Assembly: GCF_900491935.1 (NCBI RefSeq)
Contig: NZ_UEXK01000004.1
Coordinates: 2,260,203-2,312,774, forward strand
From: Klenkia terrae
GTDB lineage: Bacteria > Actinomycetota > Actinomycetes > Mycobacteriales > Geodermatophilaceae
Reading direction: 5' to 3'
Length of the DNA: 52,572 bases
Part shown: positions 15,684 through 23,243 of the stretch, piece after piece
Layout: each line of letters begins with the position of its first letter
Numbering within the stretch: position 1 is the stretch's first letter
The notes under the pieces: generated by a model
Told to the model about the DNA's origin: nothing
Seen by the model: the letters and a program-made list of their open reading frames with translations, nothing else
Databases searched by the model: none
Program-made: the position numbers and the translations under genes

Positions 15684-17229
15684 GCCGACGCTGGCCGACC
15701 GGCTCGGCGGGCTGCGCGAGGCCGTCGAGGTCGCCGAGGGCCGGCTGGCCGTGCCCGAGGTGGGCCGGGCGCGCACCCTGCTGGCCAAGGCCGGTGCGCG
15801 CCAGGCGCTCGGCGAGGCCACCGTGGTGGCGCTGGCCGGGGCCACCGGGAGCGGGAAGTCCACGCTGTTCAACGCGCTGTCCGGGGCCGAGGTCAGCACG
15901 CCGGGGGTGCGCCGTCCGACGACCGGGGTGGCCCACGCGACGGTGTGGGGACCGGCCCAGGACCCGCTGCTGGACTGGCTGGAGGTGCCCCGCCGGCACC
16001 GGCACGACGCCGACCCGGCTCTGGACGGCCTGGTGCTGCTCGACCTGCCCGACCACGACTCCGTGCGGCTGGAGCACCGGCTGGAGGTCGACCGGCTGGT
16101 GGAGCTGGTCGACGTCCTGGTCTGGGTGCTGGACCCCGAGAAGTACGCCGACGCCGCCGTCCACGACCGCTACCTGCGCCCGCTGGCCGGGCACGCCGGC
16201 ACCCTGCTGGTGGTGCTCAACCAGGCCGACCGCCTGCCGCCGGCCGACCTGGCCGCCTGCCGGGCCGACCTGCGCGGCCTGCTGGACGCCGAGGGTCTGG
16301 CCGACGCCGCGCTGCTGACCCTCAGCGGCCGCACCGGCGAGGGCCTGCCGGAGCTGCTGGCGCTGCTGGGCCGCCGGGTGGCCGAGCGCCGGGCGGCGAC
16401 CCAGCGGCTGACCGCCGACGTCCGCGGGGTCGCCCGGGCGCTGCAGGTGCACTGCGGTCCCGGCACCCGGACGGCGACCGACGACGCGGGCCTCACCCGG
16501 GCGCTGGCCGCCGCGGCCGGGGTGCCGGCGATCACCGCCGCCGTGGAGCGCTCGACGGTCAAGGCCGGGACGGCGGCGACCGGCTGGCCGGTGGTCCGCT
16601 GGCTGGGCAAGCTGCGCCCGGACCCGCTGCGCCGCCTGCACCTGGGCACCGGCGGGCGCAGCTCGCTGCCCGAGGTCGGGTCGGTGCAGGAGGCCGGGGT
16701 GGCCACCGCCGTCCGCCGGGCCCGGGACGCCGCGGGCGAGGGCCTTCCGCTGGCCTGGACCGACGACCTGCGCGCCACGTCGGAGGTGCACGCCGACCGG
16801 CTGGCCGACCGCCTGGACCGGGCCGTCTCCGGTACCGACCTGGGCTCCGAGCGCACTCCGCTGTGGCAGCGGGGGGTCGGCGCCCTGCAGTGGGCGGTGA
16901 CCGCGGCCGCGCTGGTCGGCGTGCTGTGGCTGCTCGGCCTGGTCGTGCTGGGCTGGCTGCAGCTCGACGACCTGGTGCCGCTGCCGCGGGTGGAGGGGCT
17001 GCCGGTGCCGACGCTGCTGCTGGTCGGCGGCCTGCTGGCCGGGTTGCTGCTGGCGGTGCTGGCCAGGCCGTTCATCGGCCTGCGGGCCAGACGCCGGGCC
17101 CGCCGCGCGAGGCGCCGGCTGGAGGAGGCGGTGGCCGGGGTGGCGCGGACCGAGGTCCTCGACCCCCTGGCCGGGACGGCGACCGCCCACGCCCGCTTCT
17201 GCGCCGCCGTCACCCGCGCCGCCGCCTGA
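15676..17229 (+). CDS. Dynamin-like/YfjP-type membrane GTPase, second of a pair
   Basis: 517 aa. P-loop GATGSGKSTLFNALSG near residue 55, G2 Thr in RRPTTGVAHA, G3 LLDLPDHDS, G4 LNQAD and SGRTGEGL. Two transmembrane helices lie near 415-440 and 455-475 (TAAALVGVLWLLGLVVLGW; TLLLVGGLLAGLLLAVLA), followed by a basic stretch, so it is membrane-anchored. GTG 15676 lies inside the end of the preceding GTPase gene (8-bp overlap), indicating translational coupling and probable complex formation. The arrangement of one membrane-anchored and one more soluble dynamin-like protein matches DynB/DynA-type pairs. A 22-bp inverted repeat lies just downstream. Confidence 0.82.
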   Translation: MAEPTLADRLGGLREAVEVAEGRLAVPEVGRARTLLAKAGARQALGEATVVALAGATGSGKSTLFNALSGAEVSTPGVRRPTTGVAHATVWGPAQDPLLDWLEVPRRHRHDADPALDGLVLLDLPDHDSVRLEHRLEVDRLVELVDVLVWVLDPEKYADAAVHDRYLRPLAGHAGTLLVVLNQADRLPPADLAACRADLRGLLDAEGLADAALLTLSGRTGEGLPELLALLGRRVAERRAATQRLTADVRGVARALQVHCGPGTRTATDDAGLTRALAAAAGVPAITAAVERSTVKAGTAATGWPVVRWLGKLRPDPLRRLHLGTGGRSSLPEVGSVQEAGVATAVRRARDAAGEGLPLAWTDDLRATSEVHADRLADRLDRAVSGTDLGSERTPLWQRGVGALQWAVTAAALVGVLWLLGLVVLGWLQLDDLVPLPRVEGLPVPTLLLVGGLLAGLLLAVLARPFIGLRARRRARRARRRLEEAVAGVARTEVLDPLAGTATAHARFCAAVTRAAA

Positions 17230-17255
17230 CCCACCCACCCACCCACCCCTCACCT

Positions 17256-17333
17256 GGCGGTGATCATGGGGTTGTGGCCGCTGGACACGCCGATCCGGCG
17301 CGTCGACCGGTCCACAACCCCATGATCACCGCC
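17256..17333. repeat. Long perfect inverted repeat between convergent genes (REP/terminator-like)
   Basis: The 22-bp arm at 17256-17277 (beginning GGCGGTGATCATGGGG) is the exact reverse complement of 17312-17333, with a 34-nt loop. Outside the arms, CCACCC repeats on the left (17231-17249) face TGGGTGGGTGG on the right (17337-17347), extending imperfect pairing to more than 40 bp per side. It lies between the stops of the GTPase gene and the PEP-mutase-family gene, so it can act as a bidirectional terminator. Its length and perfection exceed what termination needs and suggest a repetitive element. Confidence 0.8.
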
Positions 17334-17355
17334 GGATGGGTGGGTGGTGGGGAGG

Positions 17356-18129
17356 TCAGTTCAGGGGGCGGATGCCGGCCGGGAGGTTGCCGCCGCGGGT
17401 GGCCGAGAGGGCGAAGTCGGCGAAGGCGGTCAGCGCGAGCCGCTGGGTCCACGGGCCGAACGAGACCCGGGCGACGCCGAGCTGGGCCAGCCGGTCCTGC
17501 GGCAGCGAGCCGGGCACGTTGATCACCGACACCCGGCGCTCGCCGATGCCCTCCACCAGCTTCACCACGGTCGGCTCGTCGAGCAGGCCCGGCACGAACA
17601 CGCAGGCCGCACCGGCCTCCAGGAACGCCTTCCCGCGCTCGACCGCGTCGGCGACGACGTCGGCCTTCGGGCGGTCCCCGGCCTTGACGAAGGCGTCGGT
17701 GCGGGCGTTGAGCACGAACGGCACGCCCTCGGCCTCGCCGGCGGCGACCGCGGCGGCCACGGCGGCGACGGCCTGGTCCAGCGGCTTCATCTGGTCCTCG
17801 AGGTTCGCCCCGACGACGCCGACGCCGATCGCCTTGCGCACCGTCTCGCCGGCGTCGCCGTAGCCGGCCTCCAGGTCCGCCGACACGGGCACCTCCACGG
17901 CCGCCGCGATCCGGCCCACGGCCTCGATCATGGTGTCGACCGGGATGTTCTCCCCGTCGGCGTAGCCGTAGGACGCCGCGATCGAGTGGCTGGCGGTGGC
18001 CAGCGCCTTCGTGGCGGGCAGGCCGGCCACGACGGTCGCGGTGATCACGTCCCACACGTTCACCACGGTCAGCAGCTCGGGGGCGGTGTGCAGACGGAGC
18101 AGGGTCTCGGCCTTCTCGCGGTTGCTCAT
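17356..18129 (-). CDS. Isocitrate lyase/PEP mutase family protein
   Basis: 257 aa from ATG 18129. It has VNVWDVITATVVAGLPATKALATAS, then SADLEAGYGDA and GANLEDQM, then LNARTDAF, the barrel motifs of the small phosphoenolpyruvate mutase/carboxyphosphonoenolpyruvate mutase-like branch. The Cys of the isocitrate-lyase KKCGH motif is absent, so it is not a true isocitrate lyase. Metal-binding acidic residues (D/E of DLEAGYGD and NLED) are kept. The likely reaction is C-C or P-C bond lyase chemistry on an oxaloacetate-like or methylisocitrate-like substrate, not resolvable from sequence. The STAS gene lies 8 bp upstream on the same strand. Confidence 0.86.
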   Translation of the reverse strand: MSNREKAETLLRLHTAPELLTVVNVWDVITATVVAGLPATKALATASHSIAASYGYADGENIPVDTMIEAVGRIAAAVEVPVSADLEAGYGDAGETVRKAIGVGVVGANLEDQMKPLDQAVAAVAAAVAAGEAEGVPFVLNARTDAFVKAGDRPKADVVADAVERGKAFLEAGAACVFVPGLLDEPTVVKLVEGIGERRVSVINVPGSLPQDRLAQLGVARVSFGPWTQRLALTAFADFALSATRGGNLPAGIRPLN

Positions 18130-18137
18130 GGCCGCAG

Positions 18138-18557
18138 TCAAACCGACGGCGGCACCGCCGGCCCGGTGGGGTCCTCGGGCGGACGGGACTCCACCGGCAT
18201 CCCCGACACGTCCAGCCGCTGCAGCAGACCGGTCAGCTCCAGCGGTCCGGTGACCACCCGGCTCGTGGCCACCACACGCACCCGCTTGCCGGCGGCCTCG
18301 GGGTGCTGGCTGAGCCACACCAGCGCGGTCACCCCGGCCGAGCCGAAGAAGGACACGCCGGACAGGTCCACGACCAGGCGTTCCGGCGCCTGCCGCAGGG
18401 CCCCCAGCAGCGCCTGGTGCAGGGCGGGCCCGTGCGCGGAGTCCAGCGTCCCGGCCACCCGGGCCACCACCTCGCCGTCCCCGGCGTCCTCGGTGGTCAG
18501 CGTGAACGCGTCGTGGTCCCCCGCGTGACCGTGCACGGTCTCCATGCCCCAGCTCAT
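18138..18557 (-). CDS. STAS-domain anti-sigma factor antagonist
   Basis: 139 aa. The single STAS domain covers about residues 15-120: VVARVAGTLDSAHGPALHQALL, RLVVDLSGVSFFGSAGVTALVWL. The Ser in FFGSAG sits at the phosphorylation position of SpoIIAA/RsbV-type anti-anti-sigma factors. It would be phosphorylated by an RsbW-type kinase and reset by a PP2C phosphatase; both types are encoded elsewhere in the window. ATG 18557 is used; ATG 18545 is an alternative. It may be co-transcribed with the PEP-mutase-family gene 8 bp downstream, although no functional link is obvious. Confidence 0.84.
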   Translation of the reverse strand: MSWGMETVHGHAGDHDAFTLTTEDAGDGEVVARVAGTLDSAHGPALHQALLGALRQAPERLVVDLSGVSFFGSAGVTALVWLSQHPEAAGKRVRVVATSRVVTGPLELTGLLQRLDVSGMPVESRPPEDPTGPAVPPSV

Positions 18558-18597
18558 GATCAGGACGGCGGTCGGACAAACCTCCGCCGGGTCTCCC

Positions 18598-18603
18598 TAG
18601 GCT
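18598..18603 (+). promoter_or_regulatory. -10 box of the coiled-coil gene
   Basis: TAGGCT 6 nt before GTG 18610; the spacer GGGGAG also resembles a ribosome site too close to be used. Confidence 0.5.
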
Positions 18604-18609
18604 GGGGAG

Positions 18610-19557
18610 GTGGACTTCGACGAGGTCGCCGACGGGCTCTACGCCGCGCTGCCCGCGGACTTCATCGGCGCCCGCACCGACGCGGTCGCGCAGGCCAAGC
18701 GCACCGACAAGGGCCTGGCCCGCCGGCTGGGCGAGCTGGGCAAGCCGACGCTGGCCGCCTGGACGGTGAACCTGCTGGTGCGCGAGTCCGGCGACCAGGT
18801 GCAGGAGCTCGTCGAGCTCGGCGACCTGCTCCGCCGCGCCCAGGACGACCTGGACCCCGACCAGCTGCGCGCGCTGGACAAGCAGCGCCGGCAGGTGGTC
18901 CGCGCGGTCGCGCGGGAGGCCGCCAAGCTGGCCCGCCGCGCCGGGCACCCGGTGAGCGACCAGGTCGTCGTCCAGGTGGAGGAGACCCTCAAGGCCGCCG
19001 TGGCCGACCCGTCGGCCGCCGAGCAGGTGCTCGAGGGCCGGCTGACCGGGGCGCTCACCTACAACGGCCTGGGGACGCCGGAGCCCGTCGCGCCCACCGG
19101 GCGCCCGCCCCGCCGTCCGTCCGCGCCGTCCGCGCCGGCCGCACCGCCCCCGCCGCCGGTGGACCTGGACGCCGCCCGCACCGCCAAGGCCGAGCGGGCC
19201 GCGCGCCGGGAGGCCGAGGAGCAGCTGCGGACCGCCCGGGCCGAGCTGCGGTCGGCCCGGTCCGCGGTGGACGAGGCGGCGGGCGAGGCCGAGCAGGCCG
19301 CGACGGCGGCGAAGGAGGCGGCCCAGGCCGCGGACGCTGCCCGCCGGGCCCGCGAGGACGCCGACGGGCGGGTGGAGGAGCTGGAGACGGCCCTGGCCCA
19401 GGCCCGGGAGCGGGCCGAGCAGGCGGCCGACGAGGCCACCACCGCCGACCGCGAGGCCGAGCAGGCCGAGGCCGACCGGACCGCGGCCGACGAGGACCTG
19501 CAGCGCGCCGAGGCCGAGCGGGACGCCGCCCAGCAGCAGGTCGACGCCCTCAGCTGA
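18610..19557 (+). CDS. Coiled-coil protein of unknown function
   Basis: 315 aa. Residues 1-150 form an alpha-helical domain (VADGLYAALPADFIGARTDAVAQAKR...KPTLAAWTVNLLVRE), recognisable as a conserved actinobacterial hypothetical family. A Pro/Ala linker (about 155-180) leads to a 130-residue Ala/Glu/Arg-rich coiled coil to the C-terminus. No signal peptide or membrane segment is seen. The N-terminal part resembles proteins annotated only as hypothetical, so no function is assigned. GTG 18610 is supported by the upstream TAGGCT box. It converges on the HNH gene and is separated from it by a small hairpin. Confidence 0.8.
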   Translation: MDFDEVADGLYAALPADFIGARTDAVAQAKRTDKGLARRLGELGKPTLAAWTVNLLVRESGDQVQELVELGDLLRRAQDDLDPDQLRALDKQRRQVVRAVAREAAKLARRAGHPVSDQVVVQVEETLKAAVADPSAAEQVLEGRLTGALTYNGLGTPEPVAPTGRPPRRPSAPSAPAAPPPPPVDLDAARTAKAERAARREAEEQLRTARAELRSARSAVDEAAGEAEQAATAAKEAAQAADAARRAREDADGRVEELETALAQARERAEQAADEATTADREAEQAEADRTAADEDLQRAEAERDAAQQQVDALS

Positions 19558-19567
19558 CCGGCAGCAC

Positions 19568-19585
19568 CCCACCTACCGAGGTGGG
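19568..19585. terminator. Short hairpin between convergent genes
   Basis: CCCACCT (19568-19574) pairs with AGGTGGG (19579-19585) across an ACCG loop. It overlaps the last codons and stop of the HNH gene and follows the coiled-coil gene by 10 bp. Confidence 0.45.
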
Positions 19586-21030
19586 TAGCCGGTGATGATC
19601 TCGGTGCCGTCCTTGCGGTGGGTGCGCCATCGTCCCTGGACGGGGTCCCATTCCACGGCGTAGCCGTGGTGGACCTTGGTGTGGTGTCGTTCGCACAGCA
19701 GGGCGGTGTTCTCCACGCTGGTGTCGCCGTGGTCGGCGAGCCATTCCAGGACGTGGTGGGCGTCGCACCACCAGGTCGGGGCCGGGCAGCCGGCGAACAC
19801 GCACCCGCCGTCGCGGGCCTCGGCGGCCCTGCGGATATGGGCGGGGACCAGGCGTTGGGCGCGGCCGATGTTCAACGGCATCCCGTCGGGGCCGAAGAGC
19901 ACCCGGGTGATGATCGAGTCGCAGGTGATCTGCTGGACGACGGTGTTGGGCACGGTCTGGCCGGAGCCCAAGCGGGCGGCGCCGGTGACGGTCTGGTGGT
20001 CGAGCAGGTCCTCGGCGCTGATGGTGGCTGCGATGTGGGCGTGGTTGGTGCGCAGCATCGGAGTCGTCGCTGCAGCGAGGGCGTTGTCGGCGAGCTGGAC
20101 GAGGGCGTCGCCCATCTGCTGGGCGTGGGAGCGGTCGTCGCCGGCGATCCGGCCGGCTTGCTGGTGGGCCGTCAGCGCCGTGGTGACCTTCTCGAACCCC
20201 ACGGCGTCCAGCCGGCCGTGGATGCTGCCACCGCCGCCGTCGGCGTCCGGGGTCAGGTGCAGTTCGCGCTTCTTCGTGGGGTCGGGTTCGGGGCCGTCGG
20301 GGTCGATCCAGTCCAGGGCCCGCTTGACCATCGACGTCAGTGCATCGGGCGTGGGACCGATCGCGCAGCCGAGCAGGGCGGCATCCAGGCCTTCGTCGCC
20401 GTGCAGGTCCACACCCAGGTCGGCAGCAGCGGCCAGTCGGGCGGGGGTCGCCACCTTGGCCACGGTCGCGGTCTGGTCGGGGGTCACCCGGCCCTCGCCG
20501 GCGGCGGCGTCCCAACGCGGCAGCTGCTCCAGGGTGCGCCCGGCCCGCACGACCCGGCGTGCGGTCGCCGGGGACACGTTGAGGTGGCCGGGCAGCCAGG
20601 ACCGCATCGTCTTGTGCCCGTCGAACTCCGCAGCCTGCGCGTTCTCCGCTGCGCGGACGGCGTGGGCGAGGGCGGTGTCCACCACGTTGACCAGCTGCGC
20701 CAGCCCGCGCACCCGCGCCAGCAACGTCGGGGCGACCACACCCGGCCCACCCAGGGGCGCATCGGCATCGACCAGTCCGAGCGCACCGGCCAGCACCGCT
20801 GCGATCTCGTCGGGGACGGTCATCGACAGCTGCCGCGCGGCCTCCCGCTCCGCGGTGCGGACAGCCTTGTCGACAGCTGCCCTGGCCGGCGCGTCCTCGC
20901 GTTCGGCTTCCCGGGTCGCCGCCACCTCGGCGTCCAGCGCCGCCCACGCCTCGGAGACGGCCTCGGAGAACGTGGCGGTGCCGAACATGCCGGTGTCGGG
21001 GAAGGGGTCGACACCATCGTCGAGTCCCAA
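19573..21030 (-). CDS. DUF222/HNH endonuclease domain protein (13E12 repeat family)
   Basis: About 485 aa. The N-terminal DUF222 region (EAWAALDAEVAATREAE...LPRWDAAAGEGRVTPDQTATVAKVA) is followed by a C-terminal HNH domain: RDGGCVFAGCPAPTWWCDAHHVLEWLADHGDTSVENTALLCERHH. This is the 13E12 family found in many copies in mycobacteria and other actinobacteria; nuclease activity is inferred. TTG 21030 is chosen because GAGAGGGG lies 7 nt upstream; an ATG 42 nt downstream (MFGTATF) is an alternative. A perfect SOS-type box (21051-21066) sits just upstream, in line with mycobacterial 13E12 genes that belong to the LexA regulon. The upstream region holds a decayed arr gene, suggesting a recombination-prone spot. 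Confidence 0.88.
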   Translation of the reverse strand: MGLDDGVDPFPDTGMFGTATFSEAVSEAWAALDAEVAATREAEREDAPARAAVDKAVRTAEREAARQLSMTVPDEIAAVLAGALGLVDADAPLGGPGVVAPTLLARVRGLAQLVNVVDTALAHAVRAAENAQAAEFDGHKTMRSWLPGHLNVSPATARRVVRAGRTLEQLPRWDAAAGEGRVTPDQTATVAKVATPARLAAAADLGVDLHGDEGLDAALLGCAIGPTPDALTSMVKRALDWIDPDGPEPDPTKKRELHLTPDADGGGGSIHGRLDAVGFEKVTTALTAHQQAGRIAGDDRSHAQQMGDALVQLADNALAAATTPMLRTNHAHIAATISAEDLLDHQTVTGAARLGSGQTVPNTVVQQITCDSIITRVLFGPDGMPLNIGRAQRLVPAHIRRAAEARDGGCVFAGCPAPTWWCDAHHVLEWLADHGDTSVENTALLCERHHTKVHHGYAVEWDPVQGRWRTHRKDGTEIITGYPPR

Positions 21031-21050
21031 GGCTCGTCCCCTCTCCGTAG

Positions 21051-21066
21051 TCGAACACCTGTTCGA
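21051..21066. promoter_or_regulatory. SOS box (LexA operator)
   Basis: TCGAACACCTGTTCGA is a TCGAAC-N4-GTTCGA inverted repeat, the actinobacterial/Gram-positive LexA site. It lies 20 bp upstream of the TTG start of the HNH gene on the reverse strand. Confidence 0.75.
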
Positions 21067-21139
21067 TACCTTACTAGCTCGGCGGGCGGTCGACAAGACG
21101 AAGGTGCAGTTCAGAGCGCTGACCGGGCACCGATCCGCC

Positions 21140-21354
21140 ACGAGTGGACGACCGGATTGGCGGGTGTCGGTCCACGATCTTGGCGCTCGGATCCGTGCGC
21201 AGCGCAGCGAGCCGGGTCCGCCAGGCCGCCAGCGCCTCGGGGGTCAGCCGCGTCCAGCCCTCGACCTCGCGGACGACCAGCCCGGCGACGAGGTGGTCGC
21301 CCGGGCGCAGGGCCGCGGCCGTGCCGTGCCGTGGAAGAAGGGCTCGTTGTCCAC
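21140..21354 (-). pseudogene. arr: Remnant of rifampin ADP-ribosyltransferase (arr)
   Basis: From GTG 21354 the frame reads VDNEPFFHGTA, the Arr N-terminus with its HGT motif, then loses frame. Removing one copy of a 5-bp tandem duplication (GTGCCGTGCC, plus strand 21321-21330) restores HGTAAALRPGDHLVAGL. That runs directly into VVREVEGWTRLTPEALAAW and RTRLAALRTDPSAKIVD, the Arr C-terminus. The roughly 70-80 residues normally between GDHLxxG and the C-terminal VVxEVxxW are missing. An intact Arr is about 140 aa and inactivates rifamycins by ADP-ribosylation. Here both a frameshift and an internal deletion make it non-functional. The exact 3' limit is uncertain. Confidence 0.72.
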
Positions 21355-21488
21355 CTGGTGATCATCACCTGTCGAGGCGCAGACGGGAGCGCTGCCCGGC
21401 CGCGCGGGTCCGGCACCCCCGGGGCAGGATGTGACCGGCAGCACACGGCCGTCCGGGCCCGGTGCTGCACGAGGTCGGGAGACTCCGC

Positions 21489-23243
21489 ATGACCCAGACC
21501 GAGGACCGGACCGCACCGGACTCCACCACCGTCGCCGAGCCGGCGGAGCAGCAGTCCGACCTCGAGCTGGTCGAGGCCGCGATCGAGGCGCTGACCGGGG
21601 TGCTGCCGGTGGCGCTGAGCCCCACCCAGGGCATCGCCGCCGCGCGCCGGCTGGTCGGCACCGTCGTCCGGCAGCCCCGGGCGCTCACCCGCCGCGGGGT
21701 GGACCTGACCGCCCAGCTCGCCCGGGTCGCCGTGGGCACCTCGGGGATCGAGCCCGACCGCAAGGACGGCCGCTTCAAGGACCCGGCCTGGCAGGAGAAC
21801 CCGGTCTACAAGCGGCTGGGCCAGTCCTACCTGGCCTGGAACCGGGCCGTGCTCGGCGTCGTCGACGACCTGGAGCTCGACGAGAAGAGCAAGCTGCGCG
21901 CCCAGTTCCTGCTCCGGCTGCTCACCGAGGCCGTGGCGCCGACGAACACCCTGCTGGGCAACCCGGCCGCGCTCAAGCGGGCCCGCGAGACCCGCGGCCG
22001 CAGCCTGGTCGACGGCGCCCGGCACGCGCTGCACGACATCAAGGCCAACGGCGGCATGCCCTCGATGGTGGACAGCCGGCCGTTCGTGATCGGCGAGACG
22101 ATCGCGGCCACCCCCGGCAAGGTGGTCTGGTCCAACGAGATCGCCGAGCTGATCCAGTACGAGCCGACCACGCCGCAGGTGCACGCCCGGCCGATGCTGG
22201 TGCTGCCGCCGCAGATCAACAAGTACTACGTGCTGGACCTCGCCCCGGGCCGCAGCATGGTCGAGCACCTGGTCAGCCACGGCCACCAGGTCTTCATGCT
22301 CAGCTGGGCCAACCCGACCTCGGCCGACGCGGCGTGGGACTACGACTCCTACGCCCGGACGGCGCTGGAGGCCTCGGACGTCGTCCGGGACATCACCGGG
22401 TCCCCGGACATGAACATGCTCGGCGTCTGCGCCGGCGGGATCACCGGCGCCGGGCTGCTGGGCCACCTGGCCACCGCCGGCGACGACCGGTTCGCCAGCG
22501 TGACGTTCCTGGTCACCCTGATCGACTTCGAGGTGCCCTCGCAGGTGGGCACGTTCATCTCCGGGCCGGTGGTGGCCGCCGCGGGCCGCAAGAGCCGCTC
22601 GGACGGCGTGCTCAGCGGCCGGGAGCTGGCCCGGGTCTTCGCCTGGCTGCGGCCCAACGACCTGGTCTGGAACTACTGGGTCAACAACTACCTGATGGGC
22701 AAGAACCCGCCGGCCTTCGACGTGCTGGCCTGGAACGCCGACGCGGTCGACCTGCCCGCCGGCCTGCACGGGGACTTCATGGACATGGCGCAGAGCAACG
22801 CGCTGACCCACCCCGGCGAGCTGCGGGTGCTGGGCACCGCGGTGGACCTGGGCCGGGTGACCGCCGACGCCTACGTCGTCGGCGCGGTCACCGACCACAT
22901 CTGCCCGTGGCGCGCCTGCTACCCCACGGTCGACCTGCTCGGCGGCGACGTGCAGTTCGTGCTCAGCAGCCAGGGCCACATCCAGGCGCTGATCAACCCC
23001 TCGGGCAACCCGAAGGGCTCCTACCGGACGACGGACCCCGTCCCCGAGGGGGAAGCCGCCCCGAGCGCCGACGAGTGGCTGGAGCAGGCCACCGAGCACC
23101 AGGGCTCCTGGTGGGACCACTGGGTGGAGTGGCTCGAGCCGCGCAGCGGGCCGAAGCGGAAGGCGAAGAAGACCCTCGGCAGCACCGCGCACCCGGCCAC
23201 GCTGGACGCGCCGGGCAGCTACGTCCGCGGCGGCCACGCATGA
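21489..23243 (+). CDS. phaC: Poly(3-hydroxyalkanoate) synthase
   Basis: 584 aa. The PhaC core is clear: VDSRPFVIGETIAATPGKVVW, PMLVLPPQINKYYVLDL, HQVFMLSWANP. The nucleophile lies in GVCAGG (Cys314), with Asp469 in VVGAVTDHICPW and His497 in SSQGHIQALINP, giving the Cys-Asp-His triad of class I/II synthases. It polymerises hydroxyacyl-CoA into storage granules. An N-terminal extension of roughly 60 residues precedes the conserved region. ATG 21489 is preceded by GGGAGAC. The stop overlaps the start of the following hydrolase (ATGA), so synthesis and mobilisation are coupled in one operon. No phasin or phaA/B genes are in the window. Confidence 0.92.
   Translation: MTQTEDRTAPDSTTVAEPAEQQSDLELVEAAIEALTGVLPVALSPTQGIAAARRLVGTVVRQPRALTRRGVDLTAQLARVAVGTSGIEPDRKDGRFKDPAWQENPVYKRLGQSYLAWNRAVLGVVDDLELDEKSKLRAQFLLRLLTEAVAPTNTLLGNPAALKRARETRGRSLVDGARHALHDIKANGGMPSMVDSRPFVIGETIAATPGKVVWSNEIAELIQYEPTTPQVHARPMLVLPPQINKYYVLDLAPGRSMVEHLVSHGHQVFMLSWANPTSADAAWDYDSYARTALEASDVVRDITGSPDMNMLGVCAGGITGAGLLGHLATAGDDRFASVTFLVTLIDFEVPSQVGTFISGPVVAAAGRKSRSDGVLSGRELARVFAWLRPNDLVWNYWVNNYLMGKNPPAFDVLAWNADAVDLPAGLHGDFMDMAQSNALTHPGELRVLGTAVDLGRVTADAYVVGAVTDHICPWRACYPTVDLLGGDVQFVLSSQGHIQALINPSGNPKGSYRTTDPVPEGEAAPSADEWLEQATEHQGSWWDHWVEWLEPRSGPKRKAKKTLGSTAHPATLDAPGSYVRGGHA

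Noticed and set aside
17356-18129. Isocitrate lyase (glyoxylate shunt)
   Set aside because: Only 257 aa and lacking the KKCGH catalytic motif, so it belongs to the PEP mutase-like branch.
19573-21030. Insertion sequence transposase
   Set aside because: No DDE motif or terminal inverted repeats; the DUF222-HNH layout is the 13E12 family.
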